Source of the DNA: Camelus bactrianus
Lineage: Eukaryota; Chordata; Mammalia; Artiodactyla; Camelidae
Length of the DNA: 64,000 nucleotides
NCBI RefSeq assembly: GCF_048773025.1
Contig: NC_133569.1
Span: 2,356,001-2,420,000 of the forward strand
Reading direction: 5' to 3'
Below are positions 13,561 to 26,285 of the stretch, piece after piece. Below the pieces are notes generated by a model. That model did no database searches, was not told the DNA's origin, and was given only the letters and a program-made list of their open reading frames with translations. Made by a program: the position numbers and the translations under genes. Every line of letters starts with the position of its first letter. Within the stretch, counting starts at the first letter, position 1.

Positions 13561-16500
13561 ACCGGCACTAGGAAACAGACCGAGATACCAGAGTCAAAGT
13601 TTCTCCTGCAAACCGTTCCATTGTGCTAGATGAACGAACGTCTCTCCACATGCTCAGTTCTGAGAGATAAGTGTGTGTGAAAGCCGTCTTTCACCTAGCT
13701 TGTTGGGAACACATAGTTTCTCTTCAGTTGCAAACTCCACTCCATACATATATATGGTGTTGTACGAGCTCCAACACATTTTTACAGTGAAAACTGCAGG
13801 AACTTCAAACCGGCACTAGGAAACAGACCGAGAAACCAGAGTAATATTTTATCATACAACCAGTTCCTTTTGTGCTAGATGAACGAACGTCTCTCCACAT
13901 GCTCAGTTCTGAGAGATAAGTGTGTGTGAAAGCCGTCCTTCACCTAGCTTGTTGGGAACACAAAGTTTCTCTTCAGTTGCAAAATCCACTCCATACACTT
14001 ATATGGGGAGGTACTAGCTCCAACTCGGTTTTACAGTGAAAACTTCAGGAACTTGAAACCGGCACTATGAAAGAGACCGAGATACCAGAGTAAAAGTTTC
14101 TCCTGCAACCCGTTCCCTTTGTGCTAGATGAACGAACGTCTCTCCACATGCTCAGTTCTGAGAGATAAGTGTGTGTGAAAACCATCCTTCAACTAGCTTG
14201 TTGGGAACACAAAGTTTCTCTTCAGAAACAAACTCCACTCCATACATATATATAGGGAGGTAGTAGCTCCAACTCGGTTTTACAGTGAAAAATGCAGGAA
14301 CTGCAAACCGGCACTAGGAAACAGACCGAGATAACAGAGTAAAAGTTTCTCATGCAACCCGTTCCCTTTATGCTAGATGAAAGAACGTCTCTCCACATGC
14401 TCAGTTCTGAGAAATATGTGTGTGTGAAAGCCGTCCTTCACCTAGCTTGTTGGGAAAACAAAGTTTCTCTTCAGTTTCAAACTCCACTCCATAAATATAT
14501 ATGGGGAGGTACTAGCTCCAACTCAGTTTTACAGTGAAAACTGCAGGAACTTCAAACAGGGATAGGAAATAGACCGAGATACCAGAGAAAAAGTTTCTCC
14601 TGCAAACATTTCCCTTTGTGCTAGATGATCGAAAGTCTCTCCACATGCTCAGTTCTGAGAGATAAGTGTGTGTGAAAGCCGTCTTTCACCTAGCTTGTTG
14701 GGAACACATAGTTTCTCTTCAGTTGCAAACTCCACTCCATACATATATATGGGGTTGTACCGGCTCCAACTCGGTTTTAGAGTGAAAAATGAAGGAACTT
14801 CAAACCGGCACTAGGAAACAGACCGAGAAACCAGAGTAATACTTTATCATACAACCCGTTCCCTTTGTGCTAGATGAAAGAACGTCTCTCCACATGCTCA
14901 GTTCTGAGAGATAAGTGTGTGTGAAAGCCGTCCTTCACCTAGCTTGTTGGGAACACTAAATTTCTCTACAGTTGCAAACTCCACTCCATACATATATATG
15001 GGGAGGTACAAGCTCCAACTCGGTTTTACAGTGAAAACTGCAGGAACTTCAAACCGGCATAGGAAAGAGACCGAGATACCAGAGTAAAAGTTTCTCCTGC
15101 AACCCGTTCCCTTTGTGCTAGATGAAAGAACGTCTCTCCACATGCTCAGTTCTGAGAGATAAGTGTGTGTGAAAGCCGTCATTCACCTAGCTTGTAGGGA
15201 ACACAAAGATTCTCTTCAGTTGCAAACTCCACTCCATATATTTATATGGGGAGGTATAGCTCCAACTCGGATTTACAGTGAAAACCGCAGGAACTTCAAA
15301 CCGGCACGAGGAAACAGACCGAGAAACAAGAGAAATAGTTCATCCTACAACGCGTTCCCTTTGTGCTAGATGAACGAACGTATCTCCACATCCTCTGTTC
15401 TGAAGATAAGTGTGTGTGAAAGCCGTCCTTCACCTAGCTTGTTGGGAACACACAGTTTCTCTTCAGTTGCAAACTCCACTCCATACATATATATGGGGAG
15501 GTACTAGCTCCAACTCGGTTTTACAATGAAAACTGCAAGAACATCAAACCGGCACTAGGAAACAGACCGAGAATCCAGAGTAATAGTTTCTCCTGCAACC
15601 CGTTCAATTTGTGCTACTTTAACGAACATCTCTCCACATGCTCAGTTCTGAGAGATAAGTGTGTGTGAAAGCCGTCCTTCACCTAGCTTGTTTGGAACAC
15701 AAATTTCTCTTCAGTTGTAAAATCCACACCATACATATATATGGGGAGGTAATAGCTCCAACTCTGTTTTACAGTGAAAACTGCAGGAACTTCAAACCGG
15801 CACTAGGAAACAGACCGAGAAACCAGAGTAATAGTTTCTCCTGCAACCAGTTCCCTTTGTGCTAGATGAACGAACGTCTCTCCACATGCTCAGTTCTGAG
15901 AGATATGTGTGCGTGAAAGCCGTCCTTCACCTAGCTTGTTGGGAACACAAAGTTTCTCTTCAGTTGCAAACTCCACTCCATACATATATATGGGGAAGTA
16001 CTAGCTCCAACTCGGTTTTACAGTGAAAACTGCAGGAACTTCAAACCGGCACTAGGAAACAGACCGAGATACCAGAGTAAAAGTTTCCCCTGCAAACCGT
16101 TCCCTTTGTGCTAGATGAACGAACGTCTCTCCACATGCTCAGTTCTGAGAGATAAGTGTGTGTGAAAGCCGTCCTTCAACTAGCTTGTTGGGAACACATA
16201 GTTTCTCTTCAGTTGCAAACTCCACTCCATACATATTTAAGGGGATGTACTAGATCCAACACGTTTTTACAGTGAAAACTGCAGGAACTTCAAAACGGCA
16301 CTAGGAAACAGTCCGAGAAACCAGAGTAATATTTTATCATACAACCAGTTCCTTTTTTGCTAGATGAACGAACGTCTCTCCACATGCTCAGTTCTGAGAG
16401 ATAAGTGTGTGTTAAAGCCGTCCTTCACCTAGCTTGTTGGGAACACAGTTTCTCTTCAGTTGCAAAATCCACTCCATACACATATATGGGGAGGTACTAG

Positions 16501-16787
16501 CTCCAACTCGGTTTTACAGTGAAAACTGCAGGATCTTCAAACCGGCATAGGAAACAGGCCGAGATACCAGAGTAAAAGTTTCTCCTGCAAACAGTTCCCT
16601 TTGTGCTAGATGATCAAACGTCTCTCCACATGCTCAGTTCTGAGAGATAAGTGTGTGTGAAGCCGTCCTTCACCTAGCTTGTTGGGAACACAAAGTTTCT
16701 CTTCAGTTGTAAACTCCACTCCTTAAATATATATGGGGAAGTACTAGCTCCAACTCTGTTTTACAGTGAAAACTGCAGGAACTTCAA
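13561..16787 (+). repeat. 3227-bp (13-monomer) tandem repeat, copy 1
   Basis: Offset 3227 bp links c at about 13684 to 16911, the ATG of l/m at 14352 to 17579, and p at 15163 to 18390. Within this copy, a q-type start (CACACAG, about 15440) runs into a u-type end (ACAATGAAAACTGCAAGAAC, about 15525). Relative to the next copy it therefore lacks four monomers (q end, r, s, t, u start), and beyond it the offset becomes 4222 bp (15659 to 19881). Confidence 0.85.
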
Positions 16788-19700
16788 ACCGGCACTAGGA
16801 AACAGACCGAGATACCAGAGTAAAAGTTTCTCCTGCAAACTGTTCCATTGTGCTAGATGAACGAACGTCTCTCCACATGCTCAGTTCTGAGAGATAAGTG
16901 TGTGTGAAAGCCGTCTTTCACCTAGCTTGTTGGGAACACATAGTTTCTCTTCAGTTGCAAACTCCACTCCATACATATATATGGTGTTGTACGAGCTCCA
17001 ACACATTTTTACAGTGAAAACTGCAGGAACTTCAAACCGGCACTAGGAAACAGACCGAGAAACCAGAGTAATATTTTATCATACAACCAGTTCCTTTTGT
17101 GCTAGATGAACGAACGTCTCTCCACATGCTCAGTTCTGAGAGATAAGTGTGTGTGAAAGCCGTCCTTCACCTAGCTTGTTGGGAACACAAAGTTTCTCTT
17201 CAGTTGCAAAATCCACTCCATACACTTATATGGGGAGGTACTAGCTCCAACTCGGTTTTACAGTGAAAACTGCAGGAACTTCAAACCGGCACTATGAAAT
17301 AGACCGAGATACCAGAGTAAAAGTTTCTCCTGCAACCCGTTCCCTTTGTGCTAGATGAACGAACGTCTCTCCACATGCTCAGTTCTGAGAGATAAGTGTG
17401 TGTGAAAACCGTCCTTCAACTAGCTTGTTGGGAACACAAAGTTTCTCTTCAGAAGCAAACTCCACTCCATACATATATATAGGGAGGTAGTAGCTCCAAC
17501 TCGGTTTTACAGTGAAAAATGCAGGAACTGCAAACCGGCACTAGGAAACAGACCGAGATAACAGAGTAAAAGTTTCTCATGCAACCCGTTCCCTTTATGC
17601 TAGATGAAAGAACGTCTCTCCACATGCTCAGTTCTGAGAGATATGTGTGTGTGAAAGCCGTCCTTCACCTAGCTTGTTGGGAAAACAAAGTTTCTCTTCA
17701 GTTGCAAACTCCACTCCATAAATATATATGGGGAGGTACTAGCTCCAACTCAGTTTTACAGTGAAAACTGCAGGAACTTCAAACAGGGATAGGAAACAGA
17801 CCGAGATACCAGAGAAAAAGTTTCTCCTGCAAACATTTCCCTTTGTGCTAGATGATCGAAAGTCTCTCCACATGCTCAGTTCTGAGAGATAAGTGTGTGT
17901 GAAAGCCGTCTTTCACCTAGCTTGTTGGGAACACATAGTTTCTCTTCAGTTGCAAACTCCAATCCATACATATATATGGGGTTGTACCGGCTCCAACTCG
18001 GTTTTAGAGTGAAAAATGAAGGAACTTCAAACCGGCACTAGGAAACAGACCGAGAAACCAGAGTAATACTTTATCATACAACCCGTTCCCTTTGTGCTAG
18101 ATGAAAGAACGTCTCTCCACATGCTCAGTTCTGAGAGATAAGTGTGTGTGAAAGCCGTCCTTCACCTAGCTTGTTGGGAACACTAAATTTCTCTACAGTT
18201 GCAAACTCCACTCCATACATATATATGGGGAGGTACTAGCTCCAACTCGGTTTTACAGTGAAAACTGCAGGAACTTCAAACCGGCATAGGAAAGAGACCG
18301 AGATACCAGAGTAAAAGTTTCTCCTGCAACCCGTTCCCTTTGTGCTAGATGAACGAACGTCTCTCCACATGCTCAGTTCTCAGAGATAAGTGTGTGTGAA
18401 AGCCGTCATTCACCTAGCTTGTAGGGAACACAAAGATTCTCTTCAGTTGCAAACTCCACTCCATATATTTATATGGGGAGGTATAGCTCCAACACGGATT
18501 TACAGTGAAAACCGCAGGAACTTCAAACCGGCACGAGGAAACAGACCGAGAAACAAGAGAAATAGTTCATCCTACAACGCGTTCCCTTTGTGCTAGATGA
18601 ACGAACGTATCTCCACATGCTCTGTTCTGAGAGATAAGTGTGTGTGAAAGCCGTCCTTCACCTAGCTTGTTGGGAACACACAGTTTCTCTTCAGTTGCAA
18701 ACTCCAATCCATACATATATATTGGGAGGTACTAGCTCCAACTCGGTTTTACAGTGAAAACTGTAGGAACTTCACTCGGCACTAGGAAACAGACCAAGAT
18801 ACCAGAGTAAATGTTTCTCCTGCAACCCGTTCCCTTTGTGCTAGATGAACGAACGTCTCTCCACATGCTCAGTTCTAAGAGATAAGTGTGTGTGAAAGCC
18901 TTCCTTCACCAAGCTTGTTGGGAACACAAAGTTTCCCTTCAGTTGCAAACTCCACTCCATACATATATATGGGTGGTACTAGCTCCAACTCGGTTTTACA
19001 GTGAAAACTGCAGGAACTTCAAACCGGCACTAGGAAACAGACCGAGAAACCAGAGTAAAAGTTTCTCCTGCAACCCGTTCCCTTTCTGCTAGATGAACGA
19101 ACGTCTCTCCACATGCTCAGTTCTGAGAGATATGTGTGTGTGAAAGCCGTCCTTCACCTAACTTGTTGGGAACACAAAGTTTCTCTTCAGTAGCAAACAC
19201 CACTCCATAAATATATATTGGGAGGTACTAGCTCCAACTCGGTTTTACAGTGAAAACTGCAGGAACATCAAACCGGCACTAGGAAACAGACCAAGATACC
19301 AGAGTAAAAGTTTCTCCTGCAACACTTTCCCTTTGTGCTAGGTGAACGAACGTCTCTCCACAAGCTCAGTTCTGAGAGATAATTGTGTGTGAAAGCCGTC
19401 CTTCATCTAGCTTGTTGGGAACACAAAGATTCTCTTAAGTTGCAAACTCCACTCCATACATATATATGGGGATGTACTAGCTCCAACTCGGTTTTACAGT
19501 GAAAACTGCAGGAACTTGAAACCGGCACTGGGAAGCAGACCGAGAAACAAGAGTAAAAGATTCTCCTGCAACCCGTTCCCTTTGTGCTAGATGAACGAAC
19601 GTCTCTTCACATGCTCAGTTCTGAGAGATAAGTATGTTTGAAATCCGTTCTTCACCTAGCTTGTTGGGAACACAAAGTTTCTCTTCAGTTGCAAACTCCA

Positions 19701-21009
19701 CTCCATACATATATATGGGGAGGTACTAGCTCCAACTCCGTTTTACAATGAAAACTGCAAGAACATCAAACCGGCACTAGGAAACAGACCGAGAATCCAG
19801 AGTAATAGTTTCTCCTGCAACCCGTTCAATTTGTGCTACTTTAACGAACGTCTCTCCACATGCTCAGTTCTGAGAGATAAGTGTGTGTGAAAGCCGTCCT
19901 TCACCTAGCTTGTTTGGAACACAAATTTCTCTTCAGTTGTAAAATCCACTCCATACATATATATGGGGAGGTAATAGCTCCAACTCTGTTTTACAGTGAA
20001 AACTGCAGGAACTTCAAACCGGCACTAGGAAACAGACCGAGAAACCAGAGTAATAGTTTCTCCTGCAACCAGTTCCCTTTGTGCTAGATGAACGAACGTC
20101 TCTCCACATGCTCAGTTCTGAGAGATATGTGTGCGTGAAAGCCGTCCTTCACCTAGCTTGTTGGGAACACAAAGTTTCCCTTCAGTTGCAAACTCCACTC
20201 CATACATATATATGGGGAAGTACTAGCTCCTCCTCGGTTTTACAGTGAAAACTGCAGGAACTTCAAACCGGCACTAGGAAACAGACCGAGATACCAGAGT
20301 AAAAGTTTCCCCTGCAAACCGTTCCCTTTGTGCTAGATGAACGAACGTCTCTCCACATGCTCAGTTCTGAGAGATAAGTGTGTGTGAAAGCCGTCCTTCA
20401 ACTAGCTTGTTGGGAACACATAGTTTCTCTTCAGTTGCAAACACCACTCCATACATATTTAAGGGGATGTACTAGATTCAACACGGTTTTACAGTGAAAA
20501 CTGCAGGAACTTCAAAACGGCACTAGGAAACAGACCGAGAAACCAGAGTAATATTTTATCATACAACCAGTTCCTTTTTTGCTAGATGAACGAACGTCTC
20601 TCCACATGCTCAGTTCTGAGAGATAAGTGTGTGTTAAAGCCGTCCTTCACCTAGCTTGTTGGGAACACAGTTTCTCTTCAGTTGCAAAATCCACTCCATA
20701 CACATATATGGGGAGGTACTAGCTCCAACTCGGTTTTACAGTGAAAACTGCAGGAACTTCAAAACGGCACAATGAAACAGACCGAGATAACAGAGTAAAA
20801 GTTTCACCTGCAACCCTTTCCCTTTGTGCTAGATGAACGAACGTCTCTCCACATGCTCAGTTCTGAGAGATAATTGTGTGTGAAATCCGTCCTTCAACTA
20901 GCTTGTTGGAAACACAAAGTTTCTCTTCAGTTGCAAACTCCACTCCATACATATATATGGGGAGGTACTAGCTAATACTCTGATTTACAGTGAAAACTGC
21001 AGGAAATGC
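16788..21009 (+). repeat. Copy 2 of the 3.2-kb repeat, four monomers longer
   Basis: This copy keeps the complete order c k l m n o p q r s t u v w x y. The four monomers at about 18700-19690 are the part missing from copy 1. The shared segments are close to identical, for example the CTTTATCATACAAC monomers and the p monomers with CAACGCGTTCC. Copy 2 ends with y at 20625, whose later part no longer matches copy 1 because copy 1 has switched to the CAGGATCTTC type. Confidence 0.8.
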
Positions 21010-22114
21010 AAACCGGCACTAGGAAACAGACCGAGATACCAGAGTAAAAGTTTCTCCTGCAAACCGTTCCTTTGTGCTAGATGAACGAACGTCTCCCACA
21101 TGCTCAGTTCTGAGAGATATGTGTGTGTGAAAGCCGTCCTTCACCCTGCTTGTTGGGAACACATAGTTTCTCTTCAGTTGCAAACTCCACTCCATACATT
21201 TATATGGGGTTGTCCTAGCTCCAACACGGTTTTACAGTGAAAACTACAGGAACTTCAAACCGGCACTAGGAAACAGACCGAGAAACCAGAGTAATATTTT
21301 ATCATACAACACGTTCCCTTTGTGCTAGATGAACGAACGTCTCTCCACATGCTCAGTTCTGAGAGATAAATGTGTGTGAAAGCCGTTCTTTACCTAGCTT
21401 GTTGGGAACACAAAGTTTCTCTTCAGTTGCAAACTCCACTCCATATTCATATATGGGGAGGTACTAGCTGCAACTCGGTTTTACAGTGAAAAATGCTGGA
21501 ACTTCAAACCGGCACTAGGAAACAGACCGAGATACCAGAGTAAAAGTTTCTCCTGCAACCCGTTCCCTTTGTGCTAGATGAACGAACGTCTCTCCACATG
21601 CTCAGTTCTGAGAGATATGTGTGTGTGAAAGCCGTCCTTCACCTAGCTTTTTGGGAACACAAAGTTTCTCTTCAGTTGCAAATTCCACTCTTTATATATA
21701 TATGGGGAGGTCCTTGCTCCAACTCCGATTTACATTGAAAACCGCAGGAACTTCAAACCGGTACTTGGAAACATACCGAGAAACCAGAGAAATAGTATAT
21801 CCTACAACCCGTTCCCATTGTGCTAGATGAAGGAACGTCTCTCCACATGCTCAGTTCTCAGAGATAAGTGTGTGTGAAACCGTCCTTCACCGAGCTTGTT
21901 GGGAACACAAAGTTTCTCTCCAGTTGCAAACTCCACTCCATACATATATATGGGGAGGTATTAGCTCCAAATCGGTTTTACAGTGAAAACTGCAGGAACT
22001 TCAAACCGGCACTAGGAAACAGACCGAGATACCAGAGTAAAAGTTTCTCCTGCAACCCGTTCTCTTTGTGCTAGATGAACGAACGTCTCTCCACATGCTC
22101 AGTTCTGAGAGATA
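17148..22114 (+). repeat. 20-monomer ordered block k...z,c',d,e,f, copy 2
   Basis: Same variant order as 2484-7454, offset about 14.66 kb. It overlaps the 3.2-kb repeat, which shows that different-sized exchanges have been layered on the same HOR. Anchors here: m at about 17833, p at 18390, q (TTCACTCGG) at about 18770, r (CACCAAGC) at 18886, u (TGCTACTTTAACG) at about 19832, y at 20625, e at 21621, f at 21868. Confidence 0.8.
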
Positions 22115-23550
22115 AGTGTGTGTGAAAGCCATCCTTCACCTAGCTTGTTGGGAACACAAAGTTTCTCTTCAGTTGCAAACTCCACTCCATACATATATAT
22201 GGGGATGTACTAGCTCCAACTCGGTTTTACAGTGAAAACTGCAGGAACTTCAAACCGGCACTAGGAAACAGAGCGAGATACCAGAGTAAAGTTTCTACTG
22301 CAACCCGTTCCCTTTGTGCTAGATGAACGAACTTCTCTCCACAAGCTCAGTTCTGAGAGATAAGTGTGTGTGAAAACCGTCCTTAACCTAGCTTGTTGGG
22401 AACACATAGTTATTCTTCAGTTGCAAACTCCACTCCATACATATATATGGGGTTGTACTAGCTCCAACATGGTTTTACAGTGAAAAATGCAGGAACTTCA
22501 AACCGGCACTAGGAAACAGAGTGAGAAACCAGAGTAATATTTTATTATACAACCAGTTCCTTTTGTGCTAGATGAACGAACGTCTCTCCACATGCTCAGT
22601 TCTGAGAGATAAGTGTGTGTGAAAGCCGTCCTTCACCTAGCTTGTTGGGAACACAAAGTTTCTCTTCAGTTGCAAAATCCACTCCATACACTTATATGGG
22701 GAGGTACTAGCTCCAACTCTGTTTTACAGTGAAAACTGCAGGAACTTCAAACCGGCACTATGAAAGAGACCGAGATACCAGAGTAAAAGTTTCTCCTGCA
22801 ACCCGTTCCCTTTGTGCTAGATGAACGAACGTCTCTCCACATGCTCAGTTCTGAGAGATAAGTGTGTGTGAAAACCGTCCTTCAACTAGCTTGTTGGGAA
22901 CACAAAGTTTCTCTTCAGATGCAAACTCCACTCCATACATATATATAGGGTGGTAGTAGCTCCAACTCGGTTTTACAGTGAAAAATGCAGGAACTGCAAA
23001 CCGGCACTAGGAAACAGACCGAGATACCAGAGAAATAGTTTCTCATGCAACCCGTTCCATTTATGCTAGATGAAAGAACGTCTCTCCACATGCTCAGTTC
23101 TGAGAGATATTTGTGTGTGAAAGCCGTCCTTCACCTAGCTTGTTGGGAAAACAAAGTTTCTCTTCAGTTGCAAACTCCACTCCATAAATATATATGGGGA
23201 GGTACTAGCTCCAACTCAGTTTTACAGTGAAAACTGCAGGAACTTCAAACAGGGATAGGAAACAGACCGAGATACCAGAGAAAAAGTTTCTCCTGCAAAC
23301 ATTTCCCTTTGTGCTAGGTGATCGAAAGTCTCTCCACATGCTCAGTTCTGAGAGATAAGTGTGTGTGAAAGCCGTCTTTCACCTAGCTTGTTGGGAACAC
23401 ATAGTTTCTCTTCAGTTGCAAACTCCACTCCATACATATATATGGGGTTGTACCGGCTCCAACTCGGTTTTAGAGTGAAAAATGAAGGAACTTCAAACCG
23501 GCACTAGGAAACAGACCGAGAAACCAGAGTAATACTTTATCATACAACCC
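22115..23550 (+). repeat. Left-domain monomers j, k, l, m, n after a register jump
   Basis: After f at 21868 comes a monomer that begins as the GCCATCC type and ends as i (AGAGCGAGATACC, ACAAGCTCAG), then j (CACATAGTTATTC, TTTATTATACAACC), k, l, m (23045-23330) and n. From k to n the sequence parallels 17148-18142 at an offset of 5466 bp (22 monomers). Confidence 0.75.
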
Positions 23551-26285
23551 GTTCCCTTTGTGCTAGATGAAAGAACGTCTCTCCACATGCTCAGTTCTGA
23601 GAGATAAGTGTGTGTGAAAGCCGTCCTTCACCTAGCTGGTTGGGAACACTAAATTTCTCTACAGTTGCAAACTCCACTCCATACATATATATGGGGAGGT
23701 TCTAGCTCCAACTCGGTTTTACAGTGAAAACTGCAGGAACTTCACTCGGCACTAGGAAACAGACCAAGATACCAGAGTAAAAGTTTCTCCTGCAAACCTT
23801 TCCATTTGTGCTAGATGAACGAACGTCTCTCCACATGCTCAGTTCTGAGAGATATGTGTGTGTGAAAGCCGTCCTTCACATAACTTGTTGGGAACACAAA
23901 GTTTCTCTTCAGTAGCAAACACCACTCCATAAATATATATTGGGAGGTACTAGCTCCAACTCGGTTTTACAGTGAAAACTGCAGGAACATCAAACCGGCA
24001 CTAGGAAACAGAACAAGATACCAGAGTAAAAGTTTCTCCTGCAACCCGTTCCCTTTGTGCTAGGTGAACGAACGTCTCTCCACAAGCTCAGTTCTGAGAG
24101 ATAATTGTGTGTGAAAGCCGTCCTTCATCTAGCTTGTTGGGAACACAAAGTTTCTCTTAAGTTGCAAACTCCACTCCATACATATATATGGGGATGTACT
24201 AGCTCCAACTCGGTTTTACAGTGAAAACTGCAGGAACTTGAAACCGGCACTGGGAAGCAGACCGAGAAACCAGAGTAAAAGATTCTCCTGCAACCCGTTC
24301 CCTTTGTGCTAGATGACCGAACGTCTCTTCACATGCTCAGTTCTGAGAGATAAGTATGTGTGAAATCCGTCCTTCAACTAGCTTGTTGGGAACACAAAGT
24401 TTCTCTTCAGTTGCAAACTCCACTCCATACATATATATGGGGAGGTACTAGCTCCAACTCGGTTTTACAGTGAAAACTCAAAGAACATCAAACCGGCACT
24501 AGGAAACAGACCGAGAATCCAGAGTAATAGTTTCTCCTGCAACCCGTTTCATTTGTGCTACTTTAACGAACGTCTCTCCACATGCTCAGTTCTGAGAGAT
24601 AAGTGTGTGTGAAAGCCGTACTTCACCTAGCTTGTTGGGAACACAAAGTTTCTCTTCAGTTGTAAACTCCACTCCATACATATATATGGGGAGGTAAAAG
24701 CTCCAACTCTGTTTTACAGTGAAAACTGCGGGAACTTCAAACCGGCACTAGGAAACAGACCGAGAAACCAGAGTAATAGTTTCTCGTGCAACCAGTTCCC
24801 TATGTGCTAGATGAACGAACGTCTCTCCACATGCTCAGTTCTGAGAGATATGTGTGCGTGATAGCCGTCCTTCACCTAGCTTGTTGGGAACACATAGTTT
24901 CTCTTCAGTTGCAAACTCCACTCCATATATATATAGGGGGTTTTACTAGCTCCAACTCGGATTTACAGTGAAAAATGAAGGAACTTCAAACCGGCACTAG
25001 GAAACAGACCGAGAAACCACAGTAATATTTTAACATACAACCCGTTCCCTTTGTGCTAGATGAACGAACGTCTCTCCAAATGCTCAGTTCTGGGAGATAA
25101 GTTTGTGTGAAAGCCGTCCTTCACCTAGCTTGTTGGGAACACAAATTTCTCTTCAGTTGCAAACTCCACTCCATACATATATATGGGGAGGTACTAGCTC
25201 CAACTCGATTTTACAGTGAAAACTGCAGGAACTTCAAACCGGCACTAGGAAACAGACCGAGATACCAGAGTAAAAGTTTCCCTGCAACCCGTTCCCTTTG
25301 TGCTAGATGAACGAACGTCTATCCACATGCTCAGTTCTGAGAGATAAGTGTGTGTGAAAGCCGTCCTTCACATAGCTTGTTGGGAACACAAAGATTCTCT
25401 TCAGTTGCAAACTCCACTGCATATATATATATGGGGAGGTACTAGCTCCAACTCGGATTTACAGTGAAAACTGCAGGAACTTCAAACCGGCACTAGGAAA
25501 CAGACCGAGAAACCAGAGAAATAGTTCATCCTACAACCCATTCCCTTTGTGCTAGATGAACGAACATCTCTCCACATGCTCTGTTCTGAGAGATAAGTGT
25601 GTGTGAAAGCCGTCCTTCACCTAGCTTGTTGGGAAAACAAAGTTTCTCTACAGTTGCAAACTCCACTCCGTAAATATATATGGGGAGGTACTAGCTCCAA
25701 CTCGGTTTTACAGTGAAAACTGCAGGAACTTCAAACCGGCATAGGAAACAGACCGAGATACCAGAGTAAAAGTTTCTCCTGCAACCCGTTCCCTTTGTGC
25801 TTGATGATCGAACGTCTCTCCACATGCTCAGTTCTGAGAGATAAGTGTGTGTGAAAGCCGTCCTTCACCTAGCTTGTTTGGAACACTAAATTTCTCTACA
25901 GTTGCAAACTCCACTCCATACATATATATGGGGATGTACTAGCTCCAACTCGATTTTACAGTGAAAACTGCAGGAACTTCAAACCTGCACTAGGAAACAG
26001 ACCGAGATACCAGAGTAAAAGTTTCTCCTGCAACCCCTTCCCTTTGTGCTAGATGAACGAACGTCTCTCCACATGCTCAGTTCTCAGAGATAAGTGTGTG
26101 TGAAAGCCGTCATTCACCTAGCTTGTTGGGAACACAAAGATTCTCTTCAGTTGCAAACTCCACTCCATATATTTATATGGGGAGGTACTAGCTCAAACTC
26201 GGATTTACAGTGAAAACCGCAGGAACTTCAAAACGGCACTAGGAAACAGACCGAGAAACCAGAGAAATAGTTCATCATACAACGC
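23551..26285 (+). repeat. 2735-bp (11-monomer) tandem duplication, copy 1
   Basis: Homology to the next copy begins at GTTCCCTTTG (23551 and 26286); one base upstream the copies already differ (AACCC versus AACGC). Anchors at an exact 2735-bp offset include the private GCTGGTTGGG (23635 and 26370), the ATG open frames at 24786 and 27521, and those at 25107 and 27842. Contents in order are an o/q hybrid, s, t, u, v, a hybrid with TTTTAACATAC, and several monomers with CTAAATTTCTCTACAG or AGATTCTC. Confidence 0.92.

Larger units (their letters stand above)
1..23550 (+). repeat. Left domain: long, rearranged higher-order repeat
   Basis: About 95 monomers belong to a set of variants labelled a to z here. 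They recur in order rather than at random. Diagnostic variants include c/g/j/n/x (CACATAG plus TTTATCATACAAC), e (TCCGATTT, ACTTGGAAACATACC), p (AGATTCTC, TTTATATGG, GTTCATCCTAC), q (TTCACTCGG), t (TTCTCTTAAGTTG, CTGGGAAGCAG), u (TGCTACTTTAACG) and y (GTGTGTTAAAGCC). Offsets between repeats of the same variant are close to whole multiples of 248.5 bp: e at 999 and 6963 is 5964 bp (24 monomers), and g at about 1671 and 8130 is 6459 bp (26). The ancestral HOR therefore looks 20-26 monomers long, later cut and rejoined by unequal exchange. Confidence 0.85.

Noticed and set aside
14898-15182. 94-codon minus-strand open frame
   Set aside because: Longest open stretch in the window but unique to one monomer pair. 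The same reverse frame is closed in sister monomers such as those at 18130-18400. No recognisable protein.
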